The position numbers were made by a program, and so were the translations under genes. Source: JBBQVZ01 sp963695975 (GTDB lineage: Bacteria > Actinomycetota > UBA4738 > HRBIN12). Taken from it: a DNA stretch of 64,000 nucleotides. The stretch is from assembly GCA_963695975.1 (NCBI GenBank), contig CAVOIB010000002.1, forward strand, positions 744,001-808,000, read 5' to 3'. The notes beneath the pieces were generated by a model that was given only the letters and a program-made list of their open reading frames with translations, was not told the DNA's origin and did not search any database. Shown one piece after another: positions 8,402-16,934 of this stretch (its first letter is position 1; every line of letters starts with the position of its first letter).

Positions 8402-8858
8402 CCCGTCGCCTCCCCAATCGAGCACCCGGATGATGCCAGCCTAGATCGGTCGAGCCGATCGCGTCGACCGCTTTAGGCCCGACGCTGGTTGCCATCCGGC
8501 GAAGACTGACGCACCATGTGCGGCACGAGAGGAAGGAGGTGGTCCAACTTGCATAGACAGCAGGCGACCCTCGAGGTGAGTGGCTGCTGAGCCATCCCTC
8601 GCGGGCCGGGGCTCACCACCTCGCCCGCTCGCCGGGAGACCGGCAGAATCCAACCATCTCACCGACCTCGCGAGTTCCGGCTGGTCTACCGGACGAAGCT
8701 CGTCAGAGCTGAAGCGCTCGTGAGTGGATACGTGGTCGAACGGGCTGGGTCCACACCGGGCCCGGCCCGTTCCATCAGGATCTCGGACCATTCTTTGCCA
8801 CCCCGTAGCCCTCGGTTAGGCGAGCGATTCCACGCCCCGGTCTAGCGTGATTGCCAGA
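8402..8858. other. Intergenic stretch without a recognised gene
   Basis: Divergent region between the DUF5808-like gene and the MgtA-type ATPase leader. Open frames on the minus strand here have no family resemblance and low-complexity composition. It must contain the promoter(s) for the ATPase transcript, but no convincing -35/-10 pair was found by eye. Confidence 0.5.
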
Positions 8859-8985
8859 AGCCGCCGGAGAGGTCCGCGGCTCAGGAAGGGGTTGGCAGAT
8901 GACCAGTGTCGGAGACACGAGGGGTGAGCAGGGTCTCGGGACCGCAACCCATGAGACTCCCACCGTATCGGACGCCCTCCGACAC
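8859..8985 (+). promoter_or_regulatory. Candidate structured leader of the MgtA-like gene
   Basis: Several complementary pairs crowd this stretch. AGCCGC (8859-8864) pairs with GCGGCT (8876-8881) just before a Shine-Dalgarno-like AGGAAGG. GTGTC (8906-8910) pairs with GACAC (8914-8918), yet GTGTCGGA (8906-8913) can instead pair with TCCGACAC (8978-8985), so two folds exclude each other. TCGGA (8968-8972) can also pair with the same TCCGA. Competing folds upstream of a Mg2+-type P-type ATPase recall the Mg2+-sensing leaders of mgtA genes, but the sequence is not a recognisable M-box. Function is inference. Confidence 0.35.
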
Positions 8986-8997
8986 GATCGTCTGTAA
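8899..8997 (+). CDS. Possible leader peptide upstream of the MgtA-like gene
   Basis: 32 codons, ATG to TAA, with AGGAAGGGG 8 bases before the ATG, a better ribosome binding site than most genes nearby. It ends 30 bases before the GTG of the ATPase gene and spans the competing hairpins at 8906-8985, so its translation would open or block those folds. The peptide starts MTSVGDTRGEQ and ends DALRHDRL; it has no membrane segment and only one proline, unlike Salmonella MgtL. No homolog can be named. Confidence 0.35.
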   Translation: MTSVGDTRGEQGLGTATHETPTVSDALRHDRL

Positions 8998-9027
8998 CCG
9001 GCACGCTCACCAAGGCAGAGAGGACCC

Positions 9028-11748
9028 GTGGCGACACGGGTCCTCGACGCATCTCCCCACCCTGCCAGACTGGCGCGGTTCATGGAACGCCACCTCGATA
9101 GCGAAACCCACGGCGCAGCTCGGCCTCGAGACGGCGGTCATCCGTCGATCGAGGCGCTCGCCGCGATGCCGAGTAACGAAGTGCTCGGCCTTCTGGGAAC
9201 AGGGCCCGCGGGTCTCAGCGCGGCCGAGGCCGAGGCCCGGCTCGGGTCGTTCGGCCCGAACGCGATCCGCACTCACCATGCGAGCGCCCTGTCGGTGCTC
9301 ATCCGCCAGCTGCGGAGCCCCCTGCTCATCCTGCTCATCGCAGCCGCCGCCGTGTCGGCGTTCGTAGGCCAGGGAACCGACGCGATCATCATCGCGATCA
9401 TCATCGCGGCGTCGGTGGGATTGGGGTTCGTGAACGAGTACCGGGCCGAACGCGCCGCGGAGGCGCTTCATTCGAGCATCCGACACATGGTCACGGTGTT
9501 CCGCGGGGGAGAGCCGACCAGTCTCGAAGTGACGCACCTGGTCCCCGGCGACGTCCTGCATCTCGATGTCGGAGCGATCGTCCCTGCCGATCTGCGCCTC
9601 CTGACGGCGAGTGGACTCGAGTGCGACGAGTCGATCCTGACGGGGGAGTCGGTCCCGGCCGTCAAGTCTCCGGATCCGGTGGGGGTCGGCGCCACGCTCG
9701 CCGAGCTGTCGTCGTGCTTGTTCATGGGGACGGTCGTGAGTGAAGGCGCCGCCGACGCGGTCGTGGTCGCGACGGGAGCGCGTACCCAATTCGGCGTCAT
9801 CGCGGCCGGGCTCGGCGAGCAGCAGCCCCAGACCGAATTCCAGTTGGGGTTGAGCCGCTTCTCCCTCCTCCTCGCCCGCGTGGGAGGGGCACTCAGCCTG
9901 GCCATCTTCGTCGTGAACGTCATCCTGGGCCGACCCCTCATCGACGCGGTGTTGTTCTCCCTCGCGGTCGCCGTGGGCATCACGCCGCAGCTGCTGCCCG
10001 CGGTCGTCTCGACGAGCCTCGCCACCGGCTCGCGGCGGCTGGCCCACAAGAAGGTCCTGGTGAAGCGGTTGGTCTGCATCGAGGACCTGGGCGACATCGA
10101 CGTGTTGTTCACCGACAAGACCGGAACCCTCACCGACGGCCACGTCGGCTTCCAACGAGCGATCGATCCGAGCGGCACGGACGATGACGACGTCTTCGTG
10201 CTCGGTCTCGTCTGCAACGAGGCGATGATCTCAGACGGTAAGCCGGTGGGCGGCAATCCGCTCGACATCGCCCTGTGGGAGGACCCGCGTTCGGGTTCGC
10301 TCGCCTCGGCTGACTTCAAGCGTCTGAGCCTTGCGCCCTTCGATCACGACCGCCGACTCGTCTCGGTCCTGGTCGATCACGACGGCCAGCGACAGGTCGT
10401 CACGAAAGGCGCACCGGAGACACTCCTCGCTCGTTGCGTCGACATGGACCCGGGCGCCCAGGAGGTCGTGGATCGAGAGTTCGCCGCTGGGAACCGGGTC
10501 GTTGCCGTCGCCTCACGAAGCGGCGCTGGACTCGAGCGCATCACGCCCTCGGACGAGCACGATCTGCACCTCGCCGGGTACCTGGTGTTCTCCGATGACC
10601 CGAAGCCGACTGCGGGTGCGTCGATCGCCCGTCTCTCGGGTCTCGGCGTGACCGTCAAGATCGTGACGGGCGACAACGCCGTGGTGGCCGAGTCCGTCTG
10701 CCGGACCCTCGGGATGGTCTCCGAGGGAACGCTCACCGGCAACGACCTGGACTCCATGACCGAAGACGAGCTGGCAGAGAAGGTCTCGGGAACGACGATC
10801 TTCGCGCGCGTCAGCCCGGAGCAGAAGGCGATGATCCTGCGGGCGCAGCGTGCCGCCGGGTCGGCCGTCGCGTTCCTCGGTGACGGCGTGAACGATGCCC
10901 TCGCTCTGCACCACGCGGACGTCGGCGTCTCGGTGGACACCGCCACCGACGTGGCGAAGGACGCGGCCGACATCATCCTGCTGGAACGCGACCTCGACGT
11001 CATCGCCGACGGCGTCGCGGAGGGCCGGCGCATCTTCGCCAACACGATCAAGTACGTCTTGATGGGCACGTCCTCGAACTTCGGCAACATGTTCAGCGTG
11101 GCGGTGGCCGCCGCGTTCCTGCCGTTCCTTCCGATGCTTCCCTCGCAGATCCTGCTGAACAACCTGCTCTACGACGCCAGCCAGATGACGATCCCCACCG
11201 ACAACGTCGATGAGGAGCAGCTCGCTCGTCCCTCGCATTGGGATGTGGCGTTCATCCGCCGGTTCATGGTCCGCATCGGGCCGATCAGCTCGATCTTCGA
11301 CTTCGCGACGTTCGCCGTGATGCTCTGGGTGTTCGACGCCGGCCCGTCCCTGTTCCGGTCCGGTTGGTTCGTCGAGTCGCTCGCCACCCAGACTTTGGTC
11401 GTGTTCGTCATCCGAACCAGACGGGTGCCGTTCTTCCGCAGCCGCCCCTCGAAGCCATTGCTCGCGTCCATGATCACGGTCGTCACGATCGGTGCCCTGC
11501 TTCCCGGGTCCCCGCTCGGGCCCCCGCTCGGCTTCTCGGCGTTGCCGCTCGCGTTCTTCCTGGTGCTCGTGGTCTTCGTCGTCGCGTACCTGGGGGCGGT
11601 GGAGCTAGGGAAGGTGATCTTCTTCAAGACGTATACCGGCACGACCCCCAAGCCGCTCCAGCGAGGCCACCCGCACCGCGTGCATCGCATCGCTGCCCGA
11701 TGGAGCCACCACGCACCACTTCCGGTTCCGGTCGATACCGTCGGCTAG
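9028..11748 (+). CDS. Mg2+-transporting P-type ATPase, MgtA/P3B-like
   Basis: 906 residues, GTG start. Order of P-type elements: TGES loop (LTGESVPAVKS), phosphorylated Asp363 in LFTDKTGTLTDG, MVTKGAPE-like VTKGAPETLLARC in the nucleotide domain, and GDGVNDALALHHADVGVSVDTATD in the hinge. The stretch VKRLVCIEDLGDIDVLFTDKTGTLT and HHADVGVSVD are MgtA hallmarks (P3B), separating it from Ca2+ pumps. The fourth membrane helix reads GITPQLLP where MgtA proteins usually have TPEMLP. Family role: Mg2+ uptake driven by ATP in low Mg2+. A structured leader with a small ORF precedes it. Its stop shares four bases with the convergent MFS gene. Confidence 0.85.
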   Translation: MATRVLDASPHPARLARFMERHLDSETHGAARPRDGGHPSIEALAAMPSNEVLGLLGTGPAGLSAAEAEARLGSFGPNAIRTHHASALSVLIRQLRSPLLILLIAAAAVSAFVGQGTDAIIIAIIIAASVGLGFVNEYRAERAAEALHSSIRHMVTVFRGGEPTSLEVTHLVPGDVLHLDVGAIVPADLRLLTASGLECDESILTGESVPAVKSPDPVGVGATLAELSSCLFMGTVVSEGAADAVVVATGARTQFGVIAAGLGEQQPQTEFQLGLSRFSLLLARVGGALSLAIFVVNVILGRPLIDAVLFSLAVAVGITPQLLPAVVSTSLATGSRRLAHKKVLVKRLVCIEDLGDIDVLFTDKTGTLTDGHVGFQRAIDPSGTDDDDVFVLGLVCNEAMISDGKPVGGNPLDIALWEDPRSGSLASADFKRLSLAPFDHDRRLVSVLVDHDGQRQVVTKGAPETLLARCVDMDPGAQEVVDREFAAGNRVVAVASRSGAGLERITPSDEHDLHLAGYLVFSDDPKPTAGASIARLSGLGVTVKIVTGDNAVVAESVCRTLGMVSEGTLTGNDLDSMTEDELAEKVSGTTIFARVSPEQKAMILRAQRAAGSAVAFLGDGVNDALALHHADVGVSVDTATDVAKDAADIILLERDLDVIADGVAEGRRIFANTIKYVLMGTSSNFGNMFSVAVAAAFLPFLPMLPSQILLNNLLYDASQMTIPTDNVDEEQLARPSHWDVAFIRRFMVRIGPISSIFDFATFAVMLWVFDAGPSLFRSGWFVESLATQTLVVFVIRTRRVPFFRSRPSKPLLASMITVVTIGALLPGSPLGPPLGFSALPLAFFLVLVVFVVAYLGAVELGKVIFFKTYTGTTPKPLQRGHPHRVHRIAARWSHHAPLPVPVDTVG

Positions 11749-13382
11749 GTCGAGCCCGCGGTAGCGGCGGCACCCGGTTGCCGCGCCGGGATCCGCTTCG
11801 TGAAGAAGAGTCCGATCAGGGCGATGATCGCCAGGAGCGCGAGCGCGGAGCGGAGACCGTCCACCCGCGCCTGCTCGTTCTCGTCCACGATGGCTTGCGT
11901 CGTCTGCTCGTCGACGCCCGCGTCCTTCAGCGCCGTCTCCAGTTGAGCATCCGAGACGAACGGGATGCCGGCCGAGAGCTCCACGGTCGCCTGCGACGAG
12001 ACGTCCTTCGGGACGTCCGGGTTCTGCGAGATACCGGTCAGGAACGACGCCGTCAGCGCCGAGATCAGGATCGCGCCGGCGAGGGCGGTGCCGAGCGACG
12101 CGCCGAACTGGGAGGCCGTGTTCTGCAGGCCGCCGACTTCGGGGCTTTGTTCGTCGGGGACCGCCGAGACGGTGACCGCGCCGAGCTGCGAGGCGAGCGC
12201 GCCCATGCCGACCCCGATCAGGAGCAGCGGCACGGTCACGATCGAAGCGCTCGCGTTCACGTCCATCGCGCTGAAGAGCGCGACGATGCCGATGATCGCC
12301 GCGACGAACCCGACCTCGACGACGCGCCTGGGCGACGCCGCCGGGAAGAACTTCGGGATGCCCGCGGCAGCGATCAGCATGGCGATGGAGAGCGGGGTGA
12401 TCTTGATCCCGGTGTCGATCGCTGAGAGTCCGAGCGCGACCGACAGGTACAGCGGGATCACGAAGAACAGCCCCATCATCACCACGAACTGGAAGAAGAA
12501 CATGATGAGCCCGCCGGTCATCTGACGGTTGGCGAAGATCGACGGGGTCACGAGCGGCTCGCCACCCGCCACGTCCAGGCGACGGACGTGCGCCATGAAC
12601 AGCCGGATCGCGAGGAGCCCTCCCATGATCAACCAGATGACCGGTGAGAACCCGAGCCACGACGGTCCGCCCTCGGCCGGCATGATCCATCCCCAGTCGG
12701 AGGAGAACAGCACGCCGAAGATCGCGAGTCCCATCCCCAGTGCCCAGAGCACCGAACCGAGCAGGTCGAGATGGACCCGCTCGGCGACCGGCGCGTCGGC
12801 TAGTCGACGCGAGAACAGGAAGATGCCCGCCCCGACGAGCACCTCGCCCGCGAACACCCACCGCCACGATGCATACGTCGTCGCGAGCCCGCCGATGAGC
12901 GGTCCGACCGCGATCGCGATGGCCGCCGATGCGCCGATCAAACCGTAGGCGCGCGGCCTGCCCTCGGCCGGGAAGTTCCCGGCGACGAGGGCGACGATCG
13001 CGGGCATGATCAACGCCGCCCCGATCCCTTCGAGGAGCGACCATCCGAACAGCAGCACGGCGAGGTTCGGTGCCAGCGCCGTCGTGAGCGAGCCCGAGCA
13101 GTAGATGACCAGCCCGATGGTGAAGGCGCGTTTGCGGCCGATGATCGCGCCGATCTTGCCGCCCGTGACCATCAGCATCGCCATGACCAGCGTGTAGAGG
13201 ACGATGGCGGCCTGGATCCCCGTGATAGTGGTCCCGAGATCCTCGGCGACGGTCGCGATCGAGACGTTCATGACCGAGCTGTCGAGCGCCATCAGGAACT
13301 GCGCGGCGCACAGGGTGAGGAGGACCGTGCCGGCGGCCTTGGAAACCGCGGCCTCCTTCGCCTCAGACTTCACACCGGGCAC
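11745..13382 (-). CDS. MFS drug-resistance exporter, DHA2 (14-helix) family
   Basis: 545 residues, GTG start. Fourteen predicted helices; helix 1 has QFLMALDSSVMNVSIATVAEDLG, the D1-type motif of EmrB/QacA-like exporters, and the loop 2-3 motif reads GGKIGAIIGRKRAF. Motif C-like glycines (GAALIMPAIVALVAGNFP and YGLIGASAAIAIAVGPLIGG) mark a drug:H+ antiporter. A soluble insert of about 70 residues (SAGIPFVSDAQLETALKDAG...) precedes the last helix, as in many actinobacterial members. No regulator gene is adjacent; substrate unknown. Confidence 0.88.
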   Translation of the reverse strand: MPGVKSEAKEAAVSKAAGTVLLTLCAAQFLMALDSSVMNVSIATVAEDLGTTITGIQAAIVLYTLVMAMLMVTGGKIGAIIGRKRAFTIGLVIYCSGSLTTALAPNLAVLLFGWSLLEGIGAALIMPAIVALVAGNFPAEGRPRAYGLIGASAAIAIAVGPLIGGLATTYASWRWVFAGEVLVGAGIFLFSRRLADAPVAERVHLDLLGSVLWALGMGLAIFGVLFSSDWGWIMPAEGGPSWLGFSPVIWLIMGGLLAIRLFMAHVRRLDVAGGEPLVTPSIFANRQMTGGLIMFFFQFVVMMGLFFVIPLYLSVALGLSAIDTGIKITPLSIAMLIAAAGIPKFFPAASPRRVVEVGFVAAIIGIVALFSAMDVNASASIVTVPLLLIGVGMGALASQLGAVTVSAVPDEQSPEVGGLQNTASQFGASLGTALAGAILISALTASFLTGISQNPDVPKDVSSQATVELSAGIPFVSDAQLETALKDAGVDEQTTQAIVDENEQARVDGLRSALALLAIIALIGLFFTKRIPARQPGAAATAGST

Positions 13383-13450
13383 TCTAGTGCGCCATCTCCG
13401 TCGGGCAACGACCCGTGGCTACGACTCGACGTGGGCTAGTCTCCACGCCG

Positions 13451-14071
13451 ATGTACGAGCCGAAGCGAGCGGATCAAGGCATGGTGTCGCGGAGTCTCGG
13501 CATCGACCTCTACTGGCTCCCGCTCGGTGCGGGCGGTCACTTCGTTCGGCTGAACGGCCGCATCTACGAGACCATCATGGCGTACTGGGAAGGGCGAGGA
13601 CGGTTCGACCTGTACCACTCGGCGCTCGAGGTGCGGGTGCAGGAGGGAAGCTTCGTCATCGAGACCGCGTGGCCTATCCCGGATGCACGTCCTGCGTCAC
13701 GTGGGGTGGTTCGAGAAGGTCCGGTCGGCAACCGACGGATCTCGCGGTTCCGCATGTTCCGATACGAGGTGCGCCGCTGGCGTGACGGGGTCATCCCTGA
13801 CGTCCTCGAGGCGGTGGAGAGTCCCCGGCACCTGAGCGACGGTGAACGCACGGCGCACCGCATGCTCGACCTCGTCGGCTCCGTGCCTGCACTCGTGTGG
13901 GGCCGAGATGAGCTACGGACCGGTGACATGTGGAATTCGAACTCGGTCGTGTCGTGGCTGATCGCCAGGAGTGGTCTCCCGACGGATGGCATCCGGCCGC
14001 CGGTTCATGGGCGCGCGCCCGGATGGGAAGCCGGGATCACCATCGCCCGGCGCGATCAGGGCGACGGGTAG
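13451..14071 (+). CDS. Conserved hypothetical protein
   Basis: 206 residues from ATG 13451; GTG 13415 and ATG 13484 are also possible, none with a clear ribosome binding site. No signal peptide or membrane helix. Conserved-looking blocks are LGIDLYWLPLGAGGHFVRLNGRIYE near the start and MWNSNSVVSWLIARSGL near residues 165-181; a Leu-Pro-Leu-Gly-Ala-Gly-Gly-His loop and the Asn-Ser-Asn-Ser stretch resemble catalytic loops of papain-like folds, but I cannot assign a family. It lies between convergent/divergent neighbours with no obvious partner. Confidence 0.6.
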   Translation: MYEPKRADQGMVSRSLGIDLYWLPLGAGGHFVRLNGRIYETIMAYWEGRGRFDLYHSALEVRVQEGSFVIETAWPIPDARPASRGVVREGPVGNRRISRFRMFRYEVRRWRDGVIPDVLEAVESPRHLSDGERTAHRMLDLVGSVPALVWGRDELRTGDMWNSNSVVSWLIARSGLPTDGIRPPVHGRAPGWEAGITIARRDQGDG

Positions 14072-14102
14072 CGGCCAACCGGCTGTGGCCCGGGATGAGC
14101 GA

Positions 14103-16523
14103 TCACTCCGTGTCGCGGAGCTTGCTGCCCTTCGGATCGTAGGGCGGTTCGGGAAGCACCCGAGCGGTTCGCTCTTCGCCGACGACCTGCACGGTGAGTT
14201 CGGGTCCCGCCTCGACGATCTCGCGGTCGACGTACGCGAGGGCGAGGCTCTTGCCGACGTGGTGGCCGTACGCGCCGGAGGTGACGACGCCGACCTGACG
14301 TTCGCCGATCCATATGCCCTGGTCGGTCGAGGCATCGGCGTCGGTGGCGTGGACGTCCAGCAGGACGAGCACCCGCGACCGGGGGTCGTCGCGTTCGCGA
14401 CGCGCGGCGTCCGCACCGATGAAATCCCCCTTGTCGAACGCGACGAACCGGTCGAGCCCTGACATGCCCGGCGTGTACTCCTGGCGGAACTCCGTCGACC
14501 AGATCCCGTACGCCTTCTCCAGCCGCAGGCTGTCGACGGCCCGGTCGCCGATCGGCCGGAGGCCGCTTTCGCGGCCCGCGTCGCGAAGCTGGAACCAGAG
14601 CGTGCGGTGCTGCTCGGCGGGGACCGCGATCTCGTAGCCGAGCTCGCCGGTGAGCGAGATCCGGCCGACGACCGCGCGCAGCGTCCCGACGTCCAGCGGG
14701 CGGCACGTCAGGAACGCGAACCCGTCGTTGGACAGGTCCTCGTGCGTGAGCCGATCGAGGATGCGGCGCGACTCGGGGCCGGAGATCGAGAATCCCATCC
14801 AGCCGTCGGTGATGTTCCGCAGCTCCACACCCGGCGAGGGCAGGTGCTGCCGGAACCACCGCCCGTGCCACTCCTGCAGGTAGTACGAGCCCGTCAGCCA
14901 GAAGCGATCGTGCTCGAACCGCGCGACGGTGAGGTCGCCCATCAGCCGGCCGGCGTCGTTCAGCATGGGCGCTAGACGGATGTGCCCGACGGCGGGGATG
15001 CGCGACGCGAGCAGGTGATCCAGCCACGCCTCGGCGCCCGGCCCGGTGACCTCGTAGCGCGCGTACTGCGCGATCTCGTACGCGCCGGCCGCGGTTCGCA
15101 CGGCCTCGACCTCCTGCGCGACGAGCGGTTCCGCGTTGGACCGGCCGAGCGTGTCGTTCTCCACGAACTCGGGCGAGGGTGCGAAATACAGCGGCACCTC
15201 GAGGCCCCAGTTCACGGTGAACCTCGCGCCCTCCGCCACGAACGCGTCGTAGCAGGGCGTCGTCTTCAACGGCCGCGCTGCGGGCAGCTCCTCGTTGGGG
15301 TAGGCCATGACGAACCGGCGGGCGTAGAACTGTGAGGTCGTATCGAGCAGGTACCGCTCGTTCGACGAATACGGCCCGAAGCGTGCGACGTCCATGCCGA
15401 ACACGTCGTACCCGGGGTCGCCATCGACGATCCAGTTCGCCACGGCGAGCCCGATCCCCGCGCATTGGGAGAACCCGGCCATGACACCGCAGGCCGCCCA
15501 GTAGTTCGGGATACCGGCGACCGGTCCGACCATCGGGTTGCCGTCGGGCGTGAACGTGAATGCGCCGTTCACCCAACGCTTGATCCCGACCTCCTGCAAG
15601 ACGGGGAAGCGTTCGAAGCCGATCGAGAGCTCTGGCATGATCCGGTCGAGCTCCTCGGGGAAAAGCTCGCGGCCGAAGTCCCACGGGGCGCCCTCGACCG
15701 CCCAGTGGCGCGGGTGCTGCTCGTAGATCCCGAGGAGCACGCCGTTGCCTTCCCGCTGCAGGTACGTGAAGCCTTCGAGGTCGGTGACGGCCGCCATGTC
15801 CCCCTCGATCGCGGCGACCTCCGGGATCTCGTCGGTGACGAGGTAGTGGTGCACCATCGGCACGAGCGGATGGTCGACGCCCACCATGTTGGCGACCCTG
15901 CGAGCCCACAGGCCGGCCGCGTTCACGATGTGCTCGGCCTCGATCGAGCCCTGCTCGGTCTCCACGCGCCACCCCTCGGTCGGGAGCCTGGTGAGCGACA
16001 GCACGCGGTTGTGTTCGATGACCTCGGCGCCTCGCTTTCGGGCGGCGCCCGCGTAGGCCTGCGTGGCGCCGTTCGGATCGAGGTTCCCCTCGAGCGGATC
16101 GAAGAGCCCGCCGATCAGCCCCTTCGGGTCGATGATCGGGACCATCTCGACGGCCTCGTCGGGCGTCAACAGGTAGGCGTCGGTGTCCTGGGTGCGGAGC
16201 CAATCGAGCTCCGATCTCAACCACTGCCACCGCTCGGGCGTGCCGGCGAGCTCCATGCCGCCGCTCATGTGCAGCCCGGCGCTCCGGCCGCTCTCCTGTT
16301 CGATCTTGGGATACAGGCCGATCGTGTACTTCTGCAGTGCGGCGATCCGCGTGTCGCTGTTCATCGCGTGGAAGCCGCCCGCCGCGTGCCAGGTCGAGCC
16401 CGCCGTGAGCTCTTCACGTTCGATCAACGCGACGTCGGTCGTGCCTCGGAGCGTGAGGTGGTACAAGACGCTGCAACCTACGATGCCGCCACCGATGACG
16501 ACGACCTCATACCGATCCTTCAA
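14103..16523 (-). CDS. Dimethylglycine/sarcosine dehydrogenase-like flavoprotein with GcvT domain
   Basis: 806 residues. N-terminal DAO-type FAD fold (VVVIGGGIVGCSVLYHL, residues 7-23; STWHAAGG with His46 at the site that binds FAD covalently in DMGDH and SDH), FAO_M spacer about 385-440, then a GcvT folate domain (about 440-700; ending in DSLRLEKAYGIW) and GcvT C-terminal barrel (710-800; GVVTSGAYGHHVGKSLALAYV). Family reaction: oxidative N-demethylation of dimethylglycine or sarcosine with transfer of the methyl carbon to tetrahydrofolate. Full length for the family. It is transcribed away from soxDAGB across a 182-bp gap, so the two demethylation systems probably share control. Confidence 0.85.
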   Translation of the reverse strand: MKDRYEVVVIGGGIVGCSVLYHLTLRGTTDVALIEREELTAGSTWHAAGGFHAMNSDTRIAALQKYTIGLYPKIEQESGRSAGLHMSGGMELAGTPERWQWLRSELDWLRTQDTDAYLLTPDEAVEMVPIIDPKGLIGGLFDPLEGNLDPNGATQAYAGAARKRGAEVIEHNRVLSLTRLPTEGWRVETEQGSIEAEHIVNAAGLWARRVANMVGVDHPLVPMVHHYLVTDEIPEVAAIEGDMAAVTDLEGFTYLQREGNGVLLGIYEQHPRHWAVEGAPWDFGRELFPEELDRIMPELSIGFERFPVLQEVGIKRWVNGAFTFTPDGNPMVGPVAGIPNYWAACGVMAGFSQCAGIGLAVANWIVDGDPGYDVFGMDVARFGPYSSNERYLLDTTSQFYARRFVMAYPNEELPAARPLKTTPCYDAFVAEGARFTVNWGLEVPLYFAPSPEFVENDTLGRSNAEPLVAQEVEAVRTAAGAYEIAQYARYEVTGPGAEAWLDHLLASRIPAVGHIRLAPMLNDAGRLMGDLTVARFEHDRFWLTGSYYLQEWHGRWFRQHLPSPGVELRNITDGWMGFSISGPESRRILDRLTHEDLSNDGFAFLTCRPLDVGTLRAVVGRISLTGELGYEIAVPAEQHRTLWFQLRDAGRESGLRPIGDRAVDSLRLEKAYGIWSTEFRQEYTPGMSGLDRFVAFDKGDFIGADAARRERDDPRSRVLVLLDVHATDADASTDQGIWIGERQVGVVTSGAYGHHVGKSLALAYVDREIVEAGPELTVQVVGEERTARVLPEPPYDPKGSKLRDTE

Positions 16524-16705
16524 GGGGTGGCTCCTTCGAACGCGGCTCGAGTGGCAACGGAGTCTAACGAGTGGGGTTCTGGCGGCGGCCCTCGACCGCT
16601 ACCCCGGGTCACATCCGTGCTCTGCCACGATGCCGCAGGTCGTGGCAGACTCCGTTCTCGCGTACCTGAACGCGGGTCACGTATGGAGCGAGTGGAGGCG
16701 AGGAC

Positions 16706-16933
16706 GTGACGCTCAAGATCCCGTGCGCACATTGCGGGCCCCGGCCTTCGACGGAGTTCAGCTTCGGGGGAGAGGTGCGGGCGATCGACGCGTCCGACCT
16801 CGAGTCCGACTTCGCGCGGGTGTTCCTGCCGGAGAACCCGGCCGGGCCGATGCAGGAGCGCTGGTACCACGCGCTCGGCTGTCGCACCTGGACCACCGTG
16901 ACGCGCGACACCCGCACGAACGAGATCGCTTGA
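16706..16933 (+). CDS. soxD: Sarcosine oxidase delta subunit
   Basis: 75 residues, GTG start preceded by GGAGGCGAGG. Zn-binding pattern matches SoxD: Cys7 and Cys10 (PCAHCGPRP), His55 and Cys59 (RWYHALGCRTW). SoxD is a small structural subunit of the heterotetrameric sarcosine oxidase. It ends two bases before soxA. Its presence separates this system from monomeric or dimeric amine dehydrogenases. Confidence 0.92.
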   Translation: MTLKIPCAHCGPRPSTEFSFGGEVRAIDASDLESDFARVFLPENPAGPMQERWYHALGCRTWTTVTRDTRTNEIA

Positions 16934-16934
16934 C

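Noticed and set aside
8811..8900. M-box-like Mg2+ riboswitch start (gttaggcgag at 8815) upstream of the MgtA-type gene
   Set aside because: Only the first few bases resemble the M-box; the conserved CCGCCGCC and GGGTCAAC-like blocks are absent, so no riboswitch class is claimed.
11605..13311. Long Arg/Gly-rich open frames antisense or in other frames to the MFS, sarcosine, xanthine dehydrogenase and similar genes
   Set aside because: They are shadows produced by high GC codon bias: composition is Arg/Gly/Ala/Pro-rich with no domain match, while the other strand has a clear family.
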